Notes: generated by a model from the letters alone, not told the origin. 11,778 bases of DNA from CAXXOK01 sp035353615 (GCA_035353615.1 DAOPZY010000067.1:1-11778); one strand, 5' to 3'; shown: positions 1 to 6,556, counted from the stretch's first letter. Program-made: numbers and translations.

Positions 1-150
1 CACGTGCTATCCTGTGTCCGTTTCGCGTTGAGTGCCATTGATCAGCGATTCCTTAGTTCACTTGTATTTTCCTTCATTGAATCGTGGAAACGATTATTCA
101 AAGCTACTTTAGTAACGGGAATTTTGTCAGGAGGAATGCCTATTGAGTAA
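1..150 (+). CDS. 3' end of an unidentified element gene (partial, cut by window edge)
   Basis: Frame 1 is open from the first base to a TAA at 148-150, giving 49 residues that end in ILSGGMPIE. The other two + frames close within the first 40 bases. The next gene starts with TTG at 143, so the two overlap by 8 bases, and the AGGAGG of the next gene (129-134) lies inside this reading frame. That arrangement is typical of translationally coupled genes and is the main reason to believe the frame is real. The fragment is rich in hydrophobic and aromatic residues (FLSSLVFSFIESWKRLFKA) and shows no motif that I can assign to a family. Position next to a cysteine-rich element protein suggests a mobilisation, replication or transfer gene of the integrated element, but this is inference from context only. 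Confidence 0.55.
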   Translation, partial: HVLSCVRFALSAIDQRFLSSLVFSFIESWKRLFKATLVTGILSGGMPIE

Positions 151-544
151 TAACCATCCAGATATGTATGATAAAGTAGCAAGCTTAGCACAGAAATATA
201 TAATCAGCAAGGTGAGAGAGTGTTGTCCATGTCGATATGATGATCCTCAGAATAATATGAAAGATCAATGTAACAAATTTTGCGGAATACACTGTATCGC
301 TATTGACAGCTCATATAGCTATGTTGAAAAGGGACAAAGTATTTGTGAAATATTCAATGTGATATCGCCACGAAAAGATCAAGAAGTAACACCACGCAGT
401 AAAAAACGTTGTGCTTTATGTAAAACGAAATACATTCCTACCAGTAATAGGCAGAAATATTGCACCAACTGTCGAACGCATATGTATCGGAAAGCCGACA
501 ATGCTCGACATAGAAAATACCGTAGTAATGACAATCAAGAATAA
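143..544 (+). CDS. Small cysteine-rich zinc-ribbon-like protein of integrative elements
   Basis: A 133-residue basic protein with 11 cysteines. The first group (C27, C28, C30, C43, C47, C51, C68) sits in a region that ends in a short Ile-Ser-Pro stretch. The second part is a clear zinc-ribbon-like pattern, C90-x2-C93 and C107-x2-C110, with SNRQKYC between, followed by a strongly basic tail. This layout matches what I know as the 'cysteine-rich VLP' proteins of clostridial conjugative and mobilisable elements, where a VLP-like tripeptide follows the first cysteine group and an SNRxKYC zinc ribbon closes the protein. The role of that family is not established; DNA binding is a guess. The start is TTG, supported by AGGAGG at 129-134 with an 8-base gap; the ATG at 136 runs into a stop after four codons. 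It overlaps the gene before it by 8 bases, so coupled translation is likely. Confidence 0.8.
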   Translation: MSNNHPDMYDKVASLAQKYIISKVRECCPCRYDDPQNNMKDQCNKFCGIHCIAIDSSYSYVEKGQSICEIFNVISPRKDQEVTPRSKKRCALCKTKYIPTSNRQKYCTNCRTHMYRKADNARHRKYRSNDNQE

Positions 545-812
545 ATCTACGCTCATTGATAGTCACGGTTTAGCATTTGCTTAGTTGTTATCAAGTAAGG
601 CTTTCAACGTTGCTATTTTATTCTCTGGATAGATTTATCCATCTGATAAGAATATGTTGTTTCAAATCGTGATATGTATTCTCTTGAAAAACTTCTGCTC
701 TTTTACCAACAATTATAGAATCCACACACTATGAACATGAGGTGATTTTTTGTATTTGAGTGGATGCCCACCATAATTAAAATTCCATTTTAAATAAAAG
801 GAGGCAGACTAT
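545..812 (+). other. AT-rich gap without a clear gene
   Basis: This gap of about 270 bases has no reading frame of useful length on either strand. It holds a weak 6-base-pair hairpin (TGGATA at 626-631 with TATCCA at 636-641) without a T-tract. It also holds a very short candidate leader frame at 750-776 (TTG start, MYLSGCPP, stop) just behind an AGGTGA sequence at 740-745. Close to its end is a strong AAGGAGG at 798-804 that points at the broken gene starting at 813. No promoter was clear enough to call. Confidence 0.5.
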
Positions 813-935
813 ATGACATGAATAAGCAACATAACTCCAGCACGAATTATTAATAAAAAACCAAAAGAGCATAGACAAATATCGTTTAAAGCCTGTACTT
901 ATTTACATTTACCAAAGCGTGAGACTCGGCTATTC
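813..935 (+). pseudogene. Disrupted 5' end of the winged-helix-like gene
   Basis: A strong AAGGAGG (798-804) sits 8 bases before an ATG at 813, but the frame reads Met-Thr-stop (TGA at 819-821). Past that stop the same frame is open from 822 straight into the gene that continues to 1466, and its translation (for example KKPKEHRQISFKACTYLHLP at about 855-914) looks like normal protein. A second ATG at 818 in another frame reads MNKQHNSSTNY before a TAA at 851. The simplest reading is that the original start was the ATG at 818 and that a one-base insertion or two-base deletion between 821 and 850 moved the frame. There is no TTG or GTG in the open frame before 936 and no ribosome binding site next to 936. 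A sequencing error, a true mutation or +1 recoding could each explain it. Confidence 0.6.
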
Positions 936-1466
936 ATGTACTATGAGTCTTGCAAAACAGGCTTTCATCCTGCCCTAAAACAAGTAGGAAAAGAAACAGG
1001 AATACCTTCAAACAAAATATCTGAGATAAGAAAAAGACTTAATGAGAAATGCTTAATACGTTTCAAGAATGAAGCACGTACGTTAGAAATCCTTTGGGAT
1101 GCAGTTACCAACTATGCTCTCAAGGTGTTCCCAAAAAACGGATATGGACACTATACCCCTGAAGATTATTATTATTACTTTGTTAGAATACGGACATTGA
1201 CAACTTCATATGAGTTCAAAGGAACGTGTATAGTATTATCGCCAATACAAAAACGCTTTATTGAATATCTGGAAAATCTTACTTCGTATGAGTATGAAGT
1301 ATTACTATCTTCATTTCCAGAAAAGAAAGAGTTTTTGGGCAAACGTGTTCCATACATTGATGAAGCCGAACCACAAGACAACCAGAATTGGTCATTTGGT
1401 CAAGAATCGACGGTATCTACTCAATCGTTAATCCTTCCAGAATACGACCCTAAATTACCATTCTAA
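936..1466 (+). CDS. Winged-helix-like DNA-binding protein of the element (start disrupted)
   Basis: From the first in-frame ATG this gives 176 residues, but the real protein almost certainly began about 40 residues earlier (see the disrupted 5' end at 813-935). Residues about 13-45 (ALKQVGKETGIPSNKISEIR and what follows) have the spacing of a helix-turn-helix or winged-helix unit: a helix, a GIPSNKIS turn, a recognition helix and a short strand, LIRF. The rest is rich in aromatic residues, including a YYYYF run, and acidic towards the C terminus, with no motif that I recognise. Replication initiators and regulators of clostridial integrative elements often carry such a domain near the N terminus, so a role in element replication or control is plausible but not shown. 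Its codon and base composition match the integrase after it. ATG 936 lacks a Shine-Dalgarno sequence, so the product may be poorly made. Confidence 0.6.
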   Translation: MYYESCKTGFHPALKQVGKETGIPSNKISEIRKRLNEKCLIRFKNEARTLEILWDAVTNYALKVFPKNGYGHYTPEDYYYYFVRIRTLTTSYEFKGTCIVLSPIQKRFIEYLENLTSYEYEVLLSSFPEKKEFLGKRVPYIDEAEPQDNQNWSFGQESTVSTQSLILPEYDPKLPF

Positions 1467-1506
1467 AGGGGTATATAACTATATACTATGACGCGCTGGT
1501 TAAGCT

Positions 1507-1527
1507 TGCTGAAATGCAATTTCAGCA
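1507..1527. promoter_or_regulatory. Perfect 9+9 palindrome upstream of the integrase
   Basis: TGCTGAAAT at 1507-1515 is repeated in inverse orientation as ATTTCAGCA at 1519-1527 around a 3-base centre, GCA. It is not followed by a T-tract, so it does not look like a terminator. It lies just upstream of a TATAAT at 1551-1556, where a dimeric regulator or the recombinase or excisionase could bind. The function is inferred. Confidence 0.45.
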
Positions 1528-1528
1528 G

Positions 1529-1556
1529 ATTAAAGTATAGCATATAAATTTATAAT
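1529..1556 (+). promoter_or_regulatory. Possible integrase promoter
   Basis: A perfect -10 box, TATAAT (1551-1556), stands 44 bases before the integrase ATG. The best -35 partner at 16 bases is ATTAAA (1529-1534), which matches the TTGACA consensus poorly. The palindrome at 1507-1527 ends directly in front of this -35, which would suit regulated use. The surrounding DNA is very AT-rich, so a chance match to the -10 is possible. Confidence 0.3.
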
Positions 1557-1599
1557 AACATAATAAATATTCATAATAATTGAACGAAAGAAGGATTCT

Positions 1600-2964
1600 A
1601 TGGTAGAAACTACTCAGTCTAGTGTTTACGGAATGCAATTTTCTGGCTTAATGAATAATATTTTTGACAATAAAAATAATAATGATTACAATAATATGGT
1701 ATCTTTGCTTGGGAAAGCATACTTAGCTGGTATCAACGCGCAAGCTGGATACACGCCGAACCTTGACAACAGCATATCACAGATTTATCCAACAGATACG
1801 CTATTGATGGAAGGAGAATCATCAATGGCGAAACAGCGAAAAGAACGTGTTCAAATAGGCATGGACATTCAAGGAAAACCAATATATGCCTTCGCCACTG
1901 GAACCAGTCCACAAAAGCTTCATCGAAGCATTGCTATGCTTCTTCTGGAAAACGGTGCACTGGGTTTATCCAATCAACCATCAAACAGTGCAAATCAAAC
2001 ACTTCAAACGAAAACCATACCATCCTTTTACACCTATGCTAAAGATTGGTATGAGACGTTTAAAATTCCTCTCTTTAAGCCATCCACATTAGCTGCACGC
2101 AACAGCTTAATGAAGAATCATATCTACCCTGCTTTCGGTACACGTCGGCTAAATGAGATACACTGTGAAGATATCCAGAAGATGTATACTAAGAAAGCTG
2201 AGGGAAATATGGCTAAATCAAGTATTGACTTGATGAAAACGTTTCTCAGACAAATTTTTGATGCAGCACAACAGGATAATTACATTTCTTCTAATCCAGC
2301 TAGAGATAAACGGGTTAAGAATCCGAGTAAGAAAACATCCTATCGTTGGGCATTAAGGGAAGATCAGGTTTCCAGTATTATCAATAGTCTTGACTTGCTT
2401 GAACGAAATGAAAAGCTCTTTCTTGCGCTACTAATCTACACCGGTATGAGGAAAGGTGAAATTCTAGGGTTAAAATGGGAGGATATAGACGAAAACGGAA
2501 TCAATGTTGTACGAAACGCAACCTATCCGAGCAATACCCCAGAAGTTGTTCCTCCAAAAACAAGGGCTGGTACAAGACGTATACCAATTGTTCCCGAGTT
2601 GTATAGCATTCTGCAAGAAAGTAAAAGCTCTGGTTGGCTGTTTGGTAATCGCTGGGATGAACCGATTTATGATCAGGATTACAAACGAATGTTTGAAAAT
2701 ATCCAAAACTCGATTGATCTATTTGGAGCAACACCTCATATCTTCAGACATACCTTTATTACCATATTAGCACAGAGCAATATGTCAGTAAAGCTACTGC
2801 AATACATCGCAGGTCACGAAAATATTGCCACAACACTCCGGATATATGCCCATGTTAGTGAAAAGCAACTACACGAAGCAGTATTTCAGATGGAGGAGAT
2901 ACTAAACTTCACGCCTCCGCCAAAATGTGATAAAGTGCTCCCCTTCAAATTACGTGCGAAATAA
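1600..2964 (+). CDS. Tyrosine recombinase / integrase of an integrative element
   Basis: A 454-residue phage-type integrase that would cut and rejoin the element ends during integration and excision. Catalytic residues are all visible: R284 (TGMRKGEI), K320 (PPKTRAGTRRIPI), H380 and R383 (HIFRHTF), H406 (GHENIATT) and the nucleophile Y416 (LRIYAHV). Residues about 142-240 form the SAM-like core-binding domain and about 76-120 a short arm-binding type N-terminal domain (KQRKERVQIG, GKPIYAFATG). The first 75 residues, rich in Asn, are an extension not usual for this family. The full start (ATG 1600) has a modest AAGGA at 1591-1595 with only 4 bases between. An internal ATG at 1825 (residue 76, MAKQRKERVQ) has a better AAGGAG at 1811-1816 with an 8-base gap and gives the usual length of about 379 residues. 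Either or both may be used. The gene lies at the extreme right end of the element, as in Tn916-like elements. Confidence 0.93.
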   Translation: MVETTQSSVYGMQFSGLMNNIFDNKNNNDYNNMVSLLGKAYLAGINAQAGYTPNLDNSISQIYPTDTLLMEGESSMAKQRKERVQIGMDIQGKPIYAFATGTSPQKLHRSIAMLLLENGALGLSNQPSNSANQTLQTKTIPSFYTYAKDWYETFKIPLFKPSTLAARNSLMKNHIYPAFGTRRLNEIHCEDIQKMYTKKAEGNMAKSSIDLMKTFLRQIFDAAQQDNYISSNPARDKRVKNPSKKTSYRWALREDQVSSIINSLDLLERNEKLFLALLIYTGMRKGEILGLKWEDIDENGINVVRNATYPSNTPEVVPPKTRAGTRRIPIVPELYSILQESKSSGWLFGNRWDEPIYDQDYKRMFENIQNSIDLFGATPHIFRHTFITILAQSNMSVKLLQYIAGHENIATTLRIYAHVSEKQLHEAVFQMEEILNFTPPPKCDKVLPFKLRAK

Positions 2965-2981
2965 GGTGTTGCTACTGGAAA

Positions 2982-2999
2982 TTGTGATTACTTTGTGAT
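2982..2999 (+). repeat. Direct TTGTGAT repeats at the element end, candidate integrase arm sites
   Basis: TTGTGAT occurs at 2982-2988 and again at 2993-2999, starts 11 bases apart, so both copies face the same side of the helix. They lie 18 bases after the integrase stop, between the gene and the likely end of the element. Arm-type recombinase binding sites are often arranged like this near element ends. The role is inferred; the repeats are short. Confidence 0.4.
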
Positions 3000-3014
3000 A
3001 TTTTAAGAAAACAT

Positions 3015-3044
3015 AAAAAACGGGGGATGCCGAAACATCCCCCG
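3015..3044 (-). terminator. Rho-independent terminator of the rubrerythrin gene
   Basis: A 9-base-pair perfect stem (3021-3029 with 3036-3044, CGGGGGATG type) around a 6-base loop. Read on the minus strand it is followed by six T (3015-3020). It stands 31 bases after the rubrerythrin stop. On the + strand the hairpin is not followed by T, so it serves mainly the minus strand. The AT-rich element appears to abut its T-tract. Confidence 0.85.
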
Positions 3045-3075
3045 AACCCTTATGCCACAAAGATTATCTGTTATC

Positions 3076-3618
3076 CTACTTGCCGAAGTACCGCTTGAGC
3101 AGCCCATCAAATCCCTTGCCGTGGCGGGCTTCATCCTTGCACATTTCATGCACGGTGTCGTGAACCGCGTCATAGCCCAGTTCCTTGGCCAACGTCGCAA
3201 GCTCTTTCTTGCCGGCGGTCGCGCCCCATTCGGCTTCGGCGCGCATTTCGAGGTTCTTCTTGGTGCTGTCGGTCAGCACCTCGCCCAGCAGTTCGGCAAA
3301 GCGGGAGGCGTGATCGGCTTCCTCAAAGGCATAACGTTTGAAAGCTTCCGCGATTTCGGGATAGCCCTCGCGGTCGGCCTGACGGCTCATGGCCAGGTAC
3401 ATGCCCACTTCGGTGCACTCGCCGCTGAAGTTCATGCGCAGGCCTTCCACAACGCGCTCGTCCAAGCCCTTGGCAACCCCGATGCGGTGCTCGTCCGCAA
3501 ACACGCGCTCCTCGGCGGTCTTAACAAACTTTTCTTTCGGCGAGCCGCAAACGGGGCACTTTTCCGGCGCCTCAGCGCCCTCATACACATAACCGCAAAC
3601 CGAGCAAACCCATTTCAT
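3076..3618 (-). CDS. Rubrerythrin with N-terminal rubredoxin domain (reverse rubrerythrin type)
   Basis: A 180-residue cytoplasmic non-haem iron protein that reduces hydrogen peroxide (and perhaps oxygen) with electrons passed through its rubredoxin domain, part of oxidative-stress defence in anaerobes. The rubredoxin iron site is at the N terminus: C5-x2-C8 (VCSVCGYVYEG) and C21-x2-C24 (CPVCGSPKEKF). A four-helix ferritin-like domain follows from about residue 38, with the paired di-iron motifs around E67 (SGECTE), EEADH (99-103), an EMRAEAE helix at 124-130 and DEARH (162-166). Classical rubrerythrin has the rubredoxin part at the C terminus; this order is the 'reverse' form known from Clostridium. 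The start at 3618 is chosen because the protein then begins at the rubredoxin domain and AGGAGG (3627-3632) sits 8 bases before it; the frame is open further upstream, but those 39 residues look untranslated. Its own terminator follows, so it is probably transcribed alone. Confidence 0.92.
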   Translation of the reverse strand: MKWVCSVCGYVYEGAEAPEKCPVCGSPKEKFVKTAEERVFADEHRIGVAKGLDERVVEGLRMNFSGECTEVGMYLAMSRQADREGYPEIAEAFKRYAFEEADHASRFAELLGEVLTDSTKKNLEMRAEAEWGATAGKKELATLAKELGYDAVHDTVHEMCKDEARHGKGFDGLLKRYFGK

Positions 3619-3759
3619 ATCGTTATCCTCCTTGTGTTTTTGTTTAGCTTTTCGCTTCAGGTATAGGTTACCCCCGTACCGGCAAGGGTGAAACAACATC
3701 TTTGGATTTTTGTGCGCGGCTATGGCGCATCCCAAAGCAGAGCCAATGAAACCGTCATG

Positions 3760-4203
3760 TCAGTGGAACAGTCGGCCGCGTTTCCAGTAGTATACGCAAA
3801 CCAGAATGCTGATGACCAGCGTGACCCCCAGCGCCACAAAGTTGGATACGGAGCGTTCATTGTAAGCTGTGAACGCGGCGGACGCGGTGTTGAGCAGATA
3901 ACCGAGAATCAGGATGATGACGCCCAGCGTGCGCCGCTTCGCCAGCAGCGTTTCGGCAAACACCGCAAACAGAAACGCCAGCACCAGCACGCCAAACATC
4001 AGCCACAGCATGATTTGGGCGGCGCTGCTTCCGTCGCCGTCGATGCGGCTTTGCACCTGCGGCAGCACGGTGATGTTCAGCGCCGTGAGCAGCACCAACA
4101 CTGCCATCGCCAGCAGGATCAGGATGCCCAGCGGGTTAAGGAACTTCACATACAGGTTGTGGAACTTCATCGGAACCTTCGCGTTGGGGCTGTACCTTTT
4201 CAT
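3760..4203 (-). CDS. Small membrane protein with four predicted helices, function unknown
   Basis: A 147-residue protein with four hydrophobic stretches, about residues 22-43, 62-84, 91-110 and 120-139. Between helices 1 and 2 lies a polar loop (QSRIDGDGSS), and the ends are short and basic (MKRYSPNAK, YYWKRGRLFH). It should sit in the cytoplasmic membrane. I do not recognise the family, and no catalytic or binding motif is visible. The start at 4203 is chosen over an in-frame ATG at 4365 because AGGAGG (4211-4216) stands 7 bases before it and the extra 54 residues would overlap the thrC end and lack protein-like character. It lies between thrC and the rubrerythrin gene on the same strand, 137 bases after thrC, and may be read from its own promoter or by read-through; no terminator is visible after it. 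Confidence 0.72.
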   Translation of the reverse strand: MKRYSPNAKVPMKFHNLYVKFLNPLGILILLAMAVLVLLTALNITVLPQVQSRIDGDGSSAAQIMLWLMFGVLVLAFLFAVFAETLLAKRRTLGVIILILGYLLNTASAAFTAYNERSVSNFVALGVTLVISILVCVYYWKRGRLFH

Positions 4204-4340
4204 ACCCGAACCTCCTATGATCTTTTTGGAAAACCATTGCACACAAAAGAACACGGCCCATCCATTGCTTTCAAAATTCGCCGGATGCGGCCGCGTTCCC
4301 TTGTCATGATTCAGTTTTTCTGCGATTATCCTAAAAATGC

Positions 4341-5840
4341 TCAGGCGTGGGTCAGTTCGTTCCACAATGCGGCTTCCATGCCATCCTTTTCACAAACCGA
4401 GCGGTGGCGGATCGGCAGCGTTTGCAGCTCTGTAATTTGCTTCGGAACCGGAGTATGGGTATATTCCGACAGCTTTTGCGCGCAGGCGAAAGCATCCAGC
4501 CCTTCGGCCGCCGGTTCGCCCAGCAGGGAAACCAGCACGTCCCGGGCAAACTTGTAAGGGCTGGCCGTAGAGATAACCACTGCGGGCGTGTGATCGCCGG
4601 ACGCGGCCCGGTATTCGCCCAGCACATAGCTGGCCACCGCGGTATGCGGGTCCATCAGGTAACCGTTGTGCTCAAACACACGCCGGATTTCGGCGGCGGT
4701 CATCACATCGTCCGCAAAACCGGCGGAGAACGTTTTTTGCAGTTCCAGCAGCCTTTGCGTGCCAATGGAAAAGCTGCCGCAATCCGCCAGCAGGTCCATC
4801 CAGGATTTAACCATCCTGCCGTCCCGGTCAGCGCATTCGTACAAAAGCCTTTCCAGGTTGGAGGAAATCAGGATGTCCATGCTGGGCGACATCGTTTGGA
4901 AAAAGGTCCGGTGCGTGTAATAAATACCGTCGGTAAAAAAGTCGCTGAGCACGTTGTTGCGGTTGCTAGCGCAGATCAGCCGCCCAACGGGCAAACCCAT
5001 CCGCTTGGCATAGTACCCGGCGAGGATATCGCCAAAATTGCCGGTAGGCACCACAAAATTGAGCGACTGCCCCATGCGCAGCGCGCCGCTGTTGACCATG
5101 GCGGCATAGGCGCTGAAATAATACGCCACCTGCGGCACCAGCCGGCCAAAGTTGATGGAGTTGGCCGAGGACGGCAACCGGCCCGCCCCGTTCATCTTCT
5201 GGTGGAACGCCGGATCGGAAAACAGGCGTTTTACGCCGGTTTGCGCGTCGTCAAAATTGCCGCGCACCCCGATAACGTGCGTGTTGCCGCCTTCGGTGGT
5301 GGTCATTTGCAATTTTTGCAGGTCGCTGACGCCATCCACAGGGTAAAACACCGTGCAGCTGGTGCCGGGCACATCCTTGAAACCTTCCAGCGCGGCCTTG
5401 CCGGTGTCGCCGCTGGTCGCTACCAGAATGCTGATCTCCCGCGTTTCATCGTTTTTTTCAGCGGCCAGCCGCACCAGATAGGGCAGCAGCTTCAGCGCAA
5501 TATCCTTAAAAGCGAGGGTGGGGCCGTGAAACAGCTCCAGCACATGGATATTGTCATCCAGCAGCCGCACCGGCGCGATGGCGGGATCGTCAAACGCGGG
5601 AACCTGATAGGCCGCCCGCACGGATTCCTCAATTTCCGCGATGGAGTAATCCTCCAGAAAACTGCGGAGCACGCGTTCCGCAATCTGCTGGTAGCTCATC
5701 TGACAGAAGGACGCGATTTTTTCCTGCGTCAGTTGCGGATACATCGATGGCACATAAAGGCCGCCATCCTTGGCAAGCCCCCATAGCACGGCCTGGGACG
5801 CCGTTACGCAGGCGCCGCCGCGCGTCGAAAAAAAGGACAT
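4341..5840 (-). CDS. thrC: Threonine synthase
   Basis: A 499-residue PLP enzyme of fold type II, converting O-phosphohomoserine to threonine and phosphate in the last step of threonine synthesis. The motif HGPTLAFKD (105-113) carries the PLP lysine K112; ATSGDTGKAALEGF (141-154), SSANSINFGR (224-233) and PTGNFGDILAGYYAKRMG (265-282) are the typical phosphate and cofactor-binding segments. The N terminus (STRGG near residues 5-9, then KDGGLYVP at 24-31) is that of the longer bacterial ThrC group, and the length fits it. The start at 5840 has GGGGGAG (5848-5854) 7 bases before. hom and thrB, often adjacent, are not in the window. The upstream spacer holds GC-rich hairpin repeats; I see no convincing T-box or other riboswitch there. 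Confidence 0.95.
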   Translation of the reverse strand: MSFFSTRGGACVTASQAVLWGLAKDGGLYVPSMYPQLTQEKIASFCQMSYQQIAERVLRSFLEDYSIAEIEESVRAAYQVPAFDDPAIAPVRLLDDNIHVLELFHGPTLAFKDIALKLLPYLVRLAAEKNDETREISILVATSGDTGKAALEGFKDVPGTSCTVFYPVDGVSDLQKLQMTTTEGGNTHVIGVRGNFDDAQTGVKRLFSDPAFHQKMNGAGRLPSSANSINFGRLVPQVAYYFSAYAAMVNSGALRMGQSLNFVVPTGNFGDILAGYYAKRMGLPVGRLICASNRNNVLSDFFTDGIYYTHRTFFQTMSPSMDILISSNLERLLYECADRDGRMVKSWMDLLADCGSFSIGTQRLLELQKTFSAGFADDVMTAAEIRRVFEHNGYLMDPHTAVASYVLGEYRAASGDHTPAVVISTASPYKFARDVLVSLLGEPAAEGLDAFACAQKLSEYTHTPVPKQITELQTLPIRHRSVCEKDGMEAALWNELTHA

Positions 5841-5872
5841 TTGCTCACTCCCCCGGCACTAAAGTACTCGAT

Positions 5873-5990
5873 GCGCTAAAGGTTTCCGGCCTGACGCCTG
5901 CGGCTCGCTGCCTCTCGGTCGGTTCCGGACCTCCGCGCCCTCCGCCCCACCTGCGGCCCAAAGGCCGGCAGGGCGTAACCGTCCCCAGCT
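5873..5990. repeat. GC-rich hairpin-forming intergenic repeat-like sequence
   Basis: This spacer between thrC and the P-loop gene has no gene of its own. It contains an imperfect hairpin (CCTGCGGCC at 5950-5958 with GGCCGGCAGG at 5963-5972, one bulge) and a GC-rich run of word-like motifs (GCCTGCGGCTCGCTGCCTC, about 5896-5914). Its style is that of dispersed intergenic repeats in Clostridia. Only one copy is in the window, so repetition is not shown. Confidence 0.4.
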
Positions 5991-5996
5991 CTGCGA

Positions 5997-6024
5997 CAAA
6001 CGGAAGCCCGGAGGCTTCCGTTTG
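5997..6024 (-). terminator. Strong hairpin behind the P-loop gene, probable terminator
   Basis: A perfect 12-base-pair stem, CAAACGGAAGCC (5997-6008) with GGCTTCCGTTTG (6013-6024), around a 4-base loop. It lies 16 bases after the stop of the minus-strand P-loop gene. The T-run is only three bases and part of the stem, so termination may be imperfect; the symmetry would allow action on either strand. Confidence 0.6.
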
Positions 6025-6040
6025 CCAATCAACGCCAAAT

Positions 6041-6451
6041 TTAAATAACGTATTTTTTAATGAAATCAGGCAGCGCGTCCGGATCTTCGCTGATGGAAAT
6101 CACAAAATCGACGCTGTGTTTTTCGCTGAGCGCCTCAATGCGTTCAAACAGCCACTCGGTGGTTGCAAGCTCGCACTTAATCAGCTTCAGGAAAGCGTCG
6201 ATCAGGATCAGACCCACGTCAAAGTTCTGAGCCACCGCGCCCGCAAGGAAACCCACAAACATCTGATCGCTCAGCAGGTTGTATTCCCCGGCGTTGATAA
6301 ACCGCACCTCATGGCGAAGATCGAACATGTAGCGGTTGTCGTCGTCGATAAAGATGATATCGTGTTTGCTGTCCTGAGTTGCTTTATTGGCCATGTCAAT
6401 GATCCGTTTGGTTTTTCCCGAGCCTTTTTTGCCGGCAATCACCTGAATCAA
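6041..6451 (-). CDS. Small P-loop nucleotide-binding protein, function unknown
   Basis: A 136-residue soluble protein with a clear Walker A, GKKGSGKT (7-14), and a Walker-B-like strand, LILIDAF (81-87). A further hydrophobic strand that ends in acidic residues, VISISED (117-123), could be a sensor strand. The length is that of a bare P-loop core without extra domains. Similar short clostridial proteins are often labelled 'PilT-like' or 'ATP-binding protein', with no proven role; I would not transfer the PilT label. The start is TTG at 6449-6451, supported by AAGGAGG (6460-6466) 8 bases before and by the family-like beginning MIQVIAGKKGSGKT. A good promoter lies about 77 bases upstream and a strong hairpin follows, so it appears to be a single-gene unit between addB and thrC. 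Confidence 0.82.
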   Translation of the reverse strand: MIQVIAGKKGSGKTKRIIDMANKATQDSKHDIIFIDDDNRYMFDLRHEVRFINAGEYNLLSDQMFVGFLAGAVAQNFDVGLILIDAFLKLIKCELATTEWLFERIEALSEKHSVDFVISISEDPDALPDFIKKYVI

Positions 6452-6527
6452 TGGTAACGCCTCCTTCAGTTGTAAATACTCGATTTCGGTTTGTCAGCCA
6501 GTACCGGTTGACCCTCCGACTGTTTTT

Positions 6528-6556
6528 ATTATACATGAACATTCGGCCTTGCGCAA
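6528..6556 (-). promoter_or_regulatory. Promoter of the P-loop gene
   Basis: On the minus strand TTGCGC (6551-6556) and a perfect TATAAT (6528-6533) are 17 bases apart, ideal for the housekeeping sigma factor. Transcription would start near 6520, leaving a leader of about 70 bases before the TTG start. A palindrome overlaps the -35 box. Confidence 0.65.

Noticed and set aside
1488..1547. 19-codon frame starting with ATG at 1488 before the integrase (possible excisionase remnant)
   Set aside because: No ribosome binding site, far too short, and it contains the palindrome; no similarity to excisionases can be seen.
3052..3666. + strand open frame of 204 codons over the rubrerythrin gene
   Set aside because: Antisense to a gene with clear iron-binding motifs and its own ribosome binding site.
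4347..5786. Long + strand open frame of 479 codons opposite thrC
   Set aside because: Shadow of thrC on the other strand; GC-rich codon bias keeps it open. No ribosome binding site and a His, Gln and Arg-rich product without a domain.
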